64,000 bases of DNA, taken from NCBI GenBank assembly GCA_964017045.1, contig OZ024809.1, positions 30,773,354 through 30,837,353 of the forward strand. Direction: 5' to 3'. The notes beneath the pieces were generated by a model. The model saw only the letters and a list, made by a program, of their open reading frames with translations, ran no database searches and was not told the DNA's origin. The stretch is from Omphiscola glabra (Eukaryota > Mollusca > Gastropoda > Lymnaeidae). The translations under genes were made by a program, and so were the position numbers. Shown here in pieces: positions 51,601 through 60,600 of this stretch. Each line of letters begins with the position of its first letter. Within the stretch, counting starts at the first letter, position 1.

Positions 51601-54600
51601 CACTGCCACCAGACATACTTCCACTGCCACCAGACATACTTCCACTGCCACCAGACATACTTCCACTGCCACCAGACATACTTCCACTGCCACCAGACAT
51701 ACTTCCACTACTTTGATTTTGTTAATTGTCTGATGTTATTGAAAAATTATTTTAAATTGCTCAAAAAACAATTTGTAAGTGAAAACACTTACATTCTAGG
51801 GACATTCAACAATTTGTAAGTGAAAACACTTACATTCTATGGACATTTAACAATTTGTAAGTGAAAACACTTACATTCTAGGGACATTCAACAATTTGTA
51901 AGTGAAAACACTTACATTCTAGGGACATTTAACAATTTGTAAGTGAAAACACTTACATTCTAGGGACATTTAACAATTTGTAAGTGAAAACACTTACATT
52001 CTAGGGACATTCAACAATTTGTAATATTTTCTTGTGTGTTTTAACCAAAACATCATAAACAAACGACATCTCTTGTGTCTTAACCAAAACATCATAAACA
52101 AATGACATCTCTTGTGTCTAACCAAAACATCATAAACAAATGACATCTCTTGTGTATTAACCAAAACATCATAAACAAATGACATCTCTTGTGTATTAAC
52201 CAAAACATCGTAAAAATGACATCTCTTGTGTCTTAACCAAAACATCATTTGTGTCTTAACCAAAACATTATAAACAAATGACATCCCTTGTGTCTTAACC
52301 AAAACATCATAAACAAATGACATCTCTTGTGTCTTAACCAAAACATCATAAACAAATGACATCCCTTGTGTCTTAACCAAAACATCAACAAACAAATGAA
52401 ACCCTTGTGTCTTAACCAAAACATCCTAAACAAATGACATCTCTTGTGTCTTAACCAAAACATCATAAACAAATGACATCCCTTGTGTCTTAACCAAAAC
52501 ATCATAAACAAATGACATCCCTTGTGTCTTAACCAAAACATCATAAACAAATGACATCTCTTGTGTCTTAACCAAAACATCATAAACAAATGACATCTCT
52601 TGTGTCTTAACCAAAACATCATAAACAAATGACATCTCTTGTGTCTTAACCAAAACATCATAAACAAATGACATCCCTTGTGTCTTAACCAAAACATCAT
52701 AAACAAATGACATCTCTTGTGTCTTAACCAAAACATCATAAACAAATGACATCTCTTGTGTCTTAACCAAAACATCATAAACAAATGACATCTCTTGTGT
52801 CTTAACCAAAACATCATAAACAAATGACATCTCTTGTGTCTTAACCAAAACATCATAAACAAATGATTGTTGTAGAAGAGTTAGCAACTTTCAAATAAAC
52901 AATATTTCAAAACTTTGTATGTGTAGAGGGATGATGGGGAGTGTGGAGGGATGATGGGATGTGTGGAGGGATGATGGGATGTGTGGAGGGATGATGGGAT
53001 GTGTGGGGGATGATGGGATGTGTGGGATGTGTGGGGGGATGATGGGATGTGTGGGGGATGATGGGATGTGTGGAGGGATGATGGGATGTGTGGGGGGATG
53101 ATGAGATGATTTGGGGGATGATGGGATGTGTGGGGGATGATGGGATGTGTGGGGGATGATGGGATGTGTGGAAGGATGATGGGATGTGTGGGGGGATGAT
53201 GGGATGTGTGGGGGATGATGGAATGTGTGGAGGGATGATGGGATGTGCGGAGGGATGATGGGATGTGCGGAGGGATGATGGGATGTGCGGAGGGATGATG
53301 GGATGTGCGGAGGGATGATGTGATGTGCGGAGGGATGATGGGATGTGTGGAGGGATGATGAAATGTGTGGGGGGATTATGGGATGTGTGGGGGGATGATG
53401 GGATGTGTGGGGGATGATGGGATGTGTGGAGGGTTGATGGGATGTGTGGGGGATGAAGGGATGTGTGGAGGGATGATGGGATGTGTGGAGGGTTGATGGG
53501 ATGTGTGGAGGGATGATGGGATGTTTGGAGGGATGATGGGATGTGTGGAGGGATGATGGGATGTGTGGAGGGATGATGGGATGTGTGGGGGTATGATGGG
53601 ATGTGTGGAGGGATGATGGGATGTGTGGAGGGATGATGGGAAGTGTGGGGGGATGATGGGATGTGTGGGGGATGATGGGATGTGTGGAGGGATGATGGGA
53701 TATGCGGAGTGATGATGGGATGTGCGGAGGGATGATGGGTGTGTGGAGGGATGATGGGATGTGTGGTGGGATGATGGGGTGTGTGGAGGGATGATGGGGT
53801 GTGTGGAGGGATGATGGGATGTGTGGAGAGATGATGGGATGTGTGGAGGGATGATGGGGTGTGTGGAGGGGCTTTTAAACAAGGGGCTTTTAATCATAAG
53901 TTTATTTAAATAAAAAGTTTTTTTTTTATATTTGTAAAAGCTTAACTTTGAAATACAGTTTTTCCAAAAATGAAGAGCTCATCTGTTGATGAATTTTTTT
54001 TTGAATCAATTGTGTAATGCAAAGGATAACGTGTCAAATACTAAATGTATCTTAACATGAAGATGCAAAGCTTCTCTAAATCAATTTTAGTCTGTTAGTA
54101 AAGCTGAAATAGATTCATGCAGACAAAACAACTTTTATAACAATGGTGCCCATTCTTCAAAGGTCCAAATTAGTGGGAGTGAGAGTACAGGCAAATGTCC
54201 GTGGTATACTTACTTCAGCTTCATAGAAGATTGTCACCTTCAGGGAATAATAATGATTGATTTCACTCACTACTGGTATGATTGAGAAAGAAAGAAATGT
54301 GGGAGTCAACATTTAAAATGGGTAATCTGAAGTAGACCCAGTGGCAGATCTTGACTTGATGCCGCCTGAGGCGGTGTTCCAAAAGAGCGCCCCCCCCCCC
54401 CAACACCACACACACACATCAGTTTTACACCACACCCACACATCAGTTTTACACCACACACACATCAGTTACATAATTTTATCTATAAACCCCTTAAATG
54501 CATGGGGCAGTTTCCCACGTTTGCTCCCCCTTAGCCCCAGCTACGCCATTGAGCAGACCAGCAAAGTATGTGTGGAAAGAATGGTAATGCTAACAGGGCA

Positions 54601-57600
54601 CAAACATGGAAGCAAATGTTTTATATGAAATCCCAGTTTTGAGTCATGGCCTTGACATTGTGATTTTTTTCTTATGGGATTATATAATTATCAAACAGGA
54701 CAGATTAAGTTTATGAATGTAAATCATATTTTTAAAACGTTACAGGAGAAGACAGTAAGCATGATTATAACTTTCCCAGTAAGTTATCTGTTTAGCTATA
54801 TTTATCTTTCTTTGAATACAACATCTTTCATGATACAACATCTCTCATGATACATCTCTCATGATACAACGTCTCTCATGATACAACATCTCTCATGATA
54901 CAACATCTTTCATGATACAACGTCTCTCATGATACAACGTCTCTCATGATACAACATCTCTCATGATACAACATCTCTCATGATACAACATCTCTCATGA
55001 TACAATATCTCTCATGATACGAAATCTCTCATGATACATCATCTCTCATGATACGAAATCTCTCATGATACGACATATCTCATGATACGACATCTCTGAT
55101 GATGACTAACTTTAGCATTCAGCCTCCAGTGGTTTGCTGTGCAGCTCACACAGTTGCTACACTGACCAGGACAAGGCCATGCCTACAACACTTAAAAATA
55201 AACACAGGTGAATGCAACAGGTGCTCTAACGCTCTCATTACATCCTATCTGGTCCCTATGTACTCAGAGGCTCTCCAAATTTTTTCTAGCAGTCTCCGAT
55301 GGAAAACTGTGGAGGTCTGACTTGAAATAAAAAAATTACTTGAGTTGTTCTCAATAAAATGTTTCAAACATTTCTGTGTACGCTTTAAAAAAAAATCTGT
55401 ATAATATTCTCAAAGCTAAAATCAAATTTTGTTTGTTAATCTGGCAAGGAGATGAGATTTTTACACATATCGTTTTTTTCTTCTCTTTGCTCATTGCCGA
55501 ACACACTGTACATAATTGTACGTAAACAACATTCTGAATCCACTAGGTTGTATTGCAACAGACAGATCTCCAATTGCAATATAACAGACAAAGATATCAA
55601 CAGGTCCATATTTCAAGAGACCAGACAATATATCAACAGGTCCATACTACAATAGACCAGGTCAACAAGTCCATACTACAATAGACCAGGTCAACAGGTC
55701 CATATTACAATAGACCAGGTCAACAGGTCCGTATTACAATAGACCAGATCAACAGGTCCATACTATAATAGACCAGGTCAACAGGTCCATACTACAATGG
55801 ACCAGGTCAACAGGTCCATATTACAATAGACCAGGTCAACAGGTCCATACTACAATAGACCAGGTCAACAGGTCCATATTACAATAGATCAGGTCAACAG
55901 GTCCATATTACAATAGACCAGATCAACAGGTCCGTATTACAATAGACCAGATCAACAGGTCCATATTACAATAGACCAGATCAACAGGTCCATATTACAA
56001 TAGACCAGATCAACATGTCCATATTACAATAGATCAGGTCAACAGGTCCATATTACAGTAGACCAGGTCAACAGGTCCATACTACAAGAGACCAGGTCAA
56101 CAGGTCCATATTATAGTAGACCAGGTCAACAGGTCTGTATTATAATAGACCAGATCAACAGGTCCATATTACAATAGACCAGGTCAACAGGTTCATACTA
56201 CAAGAGACCAGGTCAACATGTCCATATTACAATAGATCAGGTCAACAGGTCCATATTACAGTAGACCAGGTCAACAGGTCTATATTACAGTAGACCAGGT
56301 CAACAGGTCTGTATTACAATAGACCAGATCAACAGGTCCATATTACAATAGACCAGATCAACATGTCCATATTACAATAGATCAGGTCAACAGGTCCATA
56401 TTACAATAGACCAGGTCAACAGGTCCATACTACAAGAGACCAGGTCAACAGGTCCATATTACAGTAGACCAGGTCAACGGGTCTGTATTACAATAGACCA
56501 GATCAACAGGTCCATATTACAATAGACCAGGTCAACAGGTCCATATTACAATAGACCAGGTCAACAGGTCCATACTACAATAGACCAGGTCAACAGGTCC
56601 ATATTACAATAGACCAGGTCAACAGGTCCATATTACAATAGACCAGTCAAAAGGTCCATATTACAATAGACCAGGTCAACAGGTCCATACTACAATAGAC
56701 CAGGTCAACAGGTCCATATTACAATAGACCAGGTCAACAGGTCCATATTACAATAGACCAGGTCAACAGGTCCATATTACAATAGACCAGGTCAACAGGT
56801 CCATACTACAATAGACCAGGTCAACAGGTCCATATTACAATAGACCAGGTCAACAGGTCCATATTACAATAGACCAGGTCAACAGGTCCATATTACAATA
56901 GACCAGGTCAACAGGTCCATACTACAATAGACCAGGTCAACAGGTCCATATTACAATAGACCAGGTCAACAGGTCCATATTACAATAGACCAGACAAAAA
57001 ATAGTAATCAATATGAAAAAAACAATACAGTGTAGTTGGCTGGATATTTGACTGTTGGCTTGACACGGGTGACAGATGGTGTTAACATTGAAAGCTTAAT
57101 GTGGCTTACACCCGCATGTGGCTTTGGTGACAAGTCACAGTCACATAAAACATCATGCGGCAGAATAATCAACAATTCACGTCTGATCCCAATTCATAAA
57201 CGTCCCAACCGGGATAACCTGTAAATGGTTTGACGGATGAATACTTTTTATAACTTTAACGTTCACTTCTGTTCCATTGGGCAATATTATTGAAGGAAAT
57301 GAAGAAGTTCTTCTCAGCACCCGGCCTGTCAGTGGACAAAATATTTAGCATATTCATCAGACAATTTTTTATGATTAATAATCATCATCATCATCCAAGC
57401 CATCTCTTCAATGAAGGCATACTTGGACAGCTCTGTTGTGACCTAAGGACAGCTCTGTTATGACCCAAGGACAGCTCTGTTGTGACCTAAGGACAGCTCT
57501 GTTGTGACCTAGGGACAGCTCTGTTGTGACCTAAGGACAGCTCTGTTATGACCCAAGGACAGCTCTGTTGTGACCTAGGGACAGCTCTGTTGTGACCTAA

Positions 57601-60600
57601 GGACAGCTCTGTTGTGACCTCGAGACTATTGCAAGTTAGAACACAAATCTGTTGACATTTCATTGAAACTATCAATTCATGAAAAGCTGCGTGCTCACCT
57701 CAGATGCTGGCGGGTTGCACATCAACAAGCTGCCAATCAGCTGCATCCCAGCGTAACAGCCCCCAAGCAGCAGGAAAACATAGGGTACTTTATCCAACAC
57801 GCTTTGTTCGGTGAAATATCTGGTGGGGGGGGGGGGGAGTTAATGAGTGTTTAAGAATTTTGACAGATGACAAGGTTATGACAAGGATATTCAAACAAGG
57901 GACAGCAATTTATCTGTCACCAGTGCACCATCTGTCACCAGTGCACCATCTGTCACCAGTGCACGGTGTCTGGTTAGGGTAAAAGATATGATGCAGACCT
58001 GTTTACCCTCAAACTCTTAAAATCGTACAATATCATCACAAAATCATTCAATACATTATCTTAATAGTAAAAAATAAAACATACAGTATATATAATGTAT
58101 ACACCTCAAAATCATTTATTGTATGCCAAAATCGTAAGAGTCAACAGGTCTGGATGATAAATAAATGAAGCAGGAGATATAGTATTGCAATAAAAATATC
58201 TTCTAAAATGTGCACCATATTTAATTATGTTCTATTGAAACAGTTGGAATGAACTAGCGTAACTTGACACAATTGGAATGAACTAGCGTAACTTGAAACA
58301 GTTGGAATGAACTAGCGTAACTTGAAACAGTTGGAATGAACTAGCGTCACTTGAAACATTTGGAATGAACTAGCATCACTTGAAACATTTGGAATGAACT
58401 AGCATCACTTGACACAATTGGAATGAACTAGCGTAACTTGACACAATTGGAATGAACTAGCGTAACTTGAAACAGTTGGAATGAACTAGCGTCACTTGAA
58501 ACATTTGGAATGAACTAGCGTCACTTGACACAATTGGAATGAACTAGCGTAACTTGACACAATTGGAATGAACTAGCGTAACTTGAAACATTTGGAATGA
58601 ACTAGCGTAACTTGAAACAGTTGGAATGAACTAGCGTAACTTGAAACAGTTGGAATGAACTAGCGTAACTTGAAACATTTGGAATGAACAAGCGTCACTT
58701 GAAACAGTTGGAATGAACAAGCGTCACTTGAAACAGTTGGAATGAACTAGCGTAACTTGAAACAGTTGGAATGAACTAGCGTAACTTGAAACAGTTGGAA
58801 TGAACTAGCGTAACTTGACACAATTGGAATGAACTAGCGTCACTTGAAACAGTTGGAATGAACTAGCGTAACTTGACACAATTGGAATGAACTAGCGTCA
58901 CTTGAAACAGTTGGAATGAACTAGCATCACTTGACACAATTGGAATGAACTAGCGTCACTTGACACAATTGGAATGAACTAGCGTCACTTGAAACAGTTG
59001 GAATGAACAAGCGTCACTTGAAACAGTTGGAATGAACTAGCGTCACTTGAAACAGTTGGAATGAACAAGCGTCACTTGAAACAGTTGGAATGAACAAGCG
59101 TCACTTGAAACAGTTGGAATGAACTAGCGTTACTTGAAACAGTTGGAATGAACTAGCATCACTTGAAACAGTTGGAATGAACTAGCGTCACTTGAAACAG
59201 TTGGAATGAACTAGCGTCACTTGAAACAGTTGGAATGAACTAGTGTCACTTGAAACAGTTGGAATGAACTAACGTCATTTGAAACAGTTGGAATGAACTA
59301 GCGTAACTTGAAACAGTTGGAATGAACTAGCTTCACTTGAAACAGTTGGAATGAACTAGCATCACTTGACACAATTGGAATGAACTAGCGTAACTTGAAA
59401 CAGTTGGAATGAACTAGCGTCACTTGAAACAGTTGAAATGAACTAGCGTCACTTGAAACAGTTGGAATGAACTAGCGTCACTTGAAACAGTTGGAATGAA
59501 CTATCGTCGCTTGAAACAGTTGGAATGAACTAGCGTCACTTGAAACAGTTGGAATGAACTAGCGTCACTTGAAACAGTTGGAATGAACTATCGTCGCTTG
59601 AAACAGTTGGAATGAACTAGCGTCACTTGAAACAGTTGGAATGAACTAGCGTCACTTGAAACAGTTGGAATGAACTAGCGTCACTTGAAACAGTTGGAAT
59701 GAACTATCGTCGCTTGAAACAGTTGGAATGAACTAGCGTCACTTGACACAGTTGGAATGAACTATCGTCGCTTGAAACAGTTGGAATGAACTAGCGTCAC
59801 TTGAAACAGTTGGAATGAACTAGCGTCATGAAAAGTGAGTTGAACAGCTTTAAATAGCCCTTCCGCGTGCGCACCTTTCATTACTAATCTGTCTTCCTTT
59901 TTTCAGCTGGATAAGGTTGTTATAAGTCTGGATGAGGCTGTTATAAGTCTGGATGAGGCTGTTATAAGTCTGGATGAGGCTGTTATAAGTCTGGATGAGA
60001 CTGTTATAAGTCTGGATGAGGCTGTTATAAGTCTGGATGAGGCTGTTATAAGTCTGGATGAGGCTGTTATAAGTCTGGATGAGGCTGTTATTAGTCTGGA
60101 TGAGGCTGTTATAAGTCTGGATGAGGCTGTTATAAGTCTGGATGAGGCTGTTATAAGTCTGGATGAGGCTGTTATAAGTCTGGATGAGGCTGTTATAAGT
60201 CTGGATGAGGCTGTTATAAGTCTGGATGAGGCTGTTATAAGTCTGGATGAGGCTGTTATAAGTCATTATCAATTAAAAAAACTGATACAAAGAAAAACAA
60301 GAACTTGGGAAAATGCCAGGATGAGACCATCGCTTGGATTTATATATTGATATAGTTATCCTTGTCGGAGTTATCCAAGACAAAGTCAGTTGGGAACTTT
60401 GGGCACTTCAAGGAGTTCACAAACAGTAACTCTTGTCAATTTCGGAACCAGTCTGGACTTTTACGATTTGACCCTACGTAATATTTACAATTTCAGAATG
60501 CTATCCTTTTATAATATTTTGGCTAATTCTAAACAAAAAGGTTCTTGATGACTATGTTAAAAGTTGACTCTATGTTAAAAGATGACTATGTTAAAAGATG

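Noticed and set aside
50836..51819. 327-codon open frame
   Set aside because: It is the 21-bp array read through; the opposite strand is equally open and the codons simply follow the unit. No domain, no splice or start context.
54214..54272. 59-nt exon with a better pyrimidine tract for gene B
   Set aside because: It would need a phase-1 upstream exon, but exon 57819-57699 ends in phase 0 and the frame would hit TAG.
55099..55320. Cys-rich 73-codon frame
   Set aside because: It starts at the end of an array, lies in a gene B intron on the opposite strand, and resembles no family I know.
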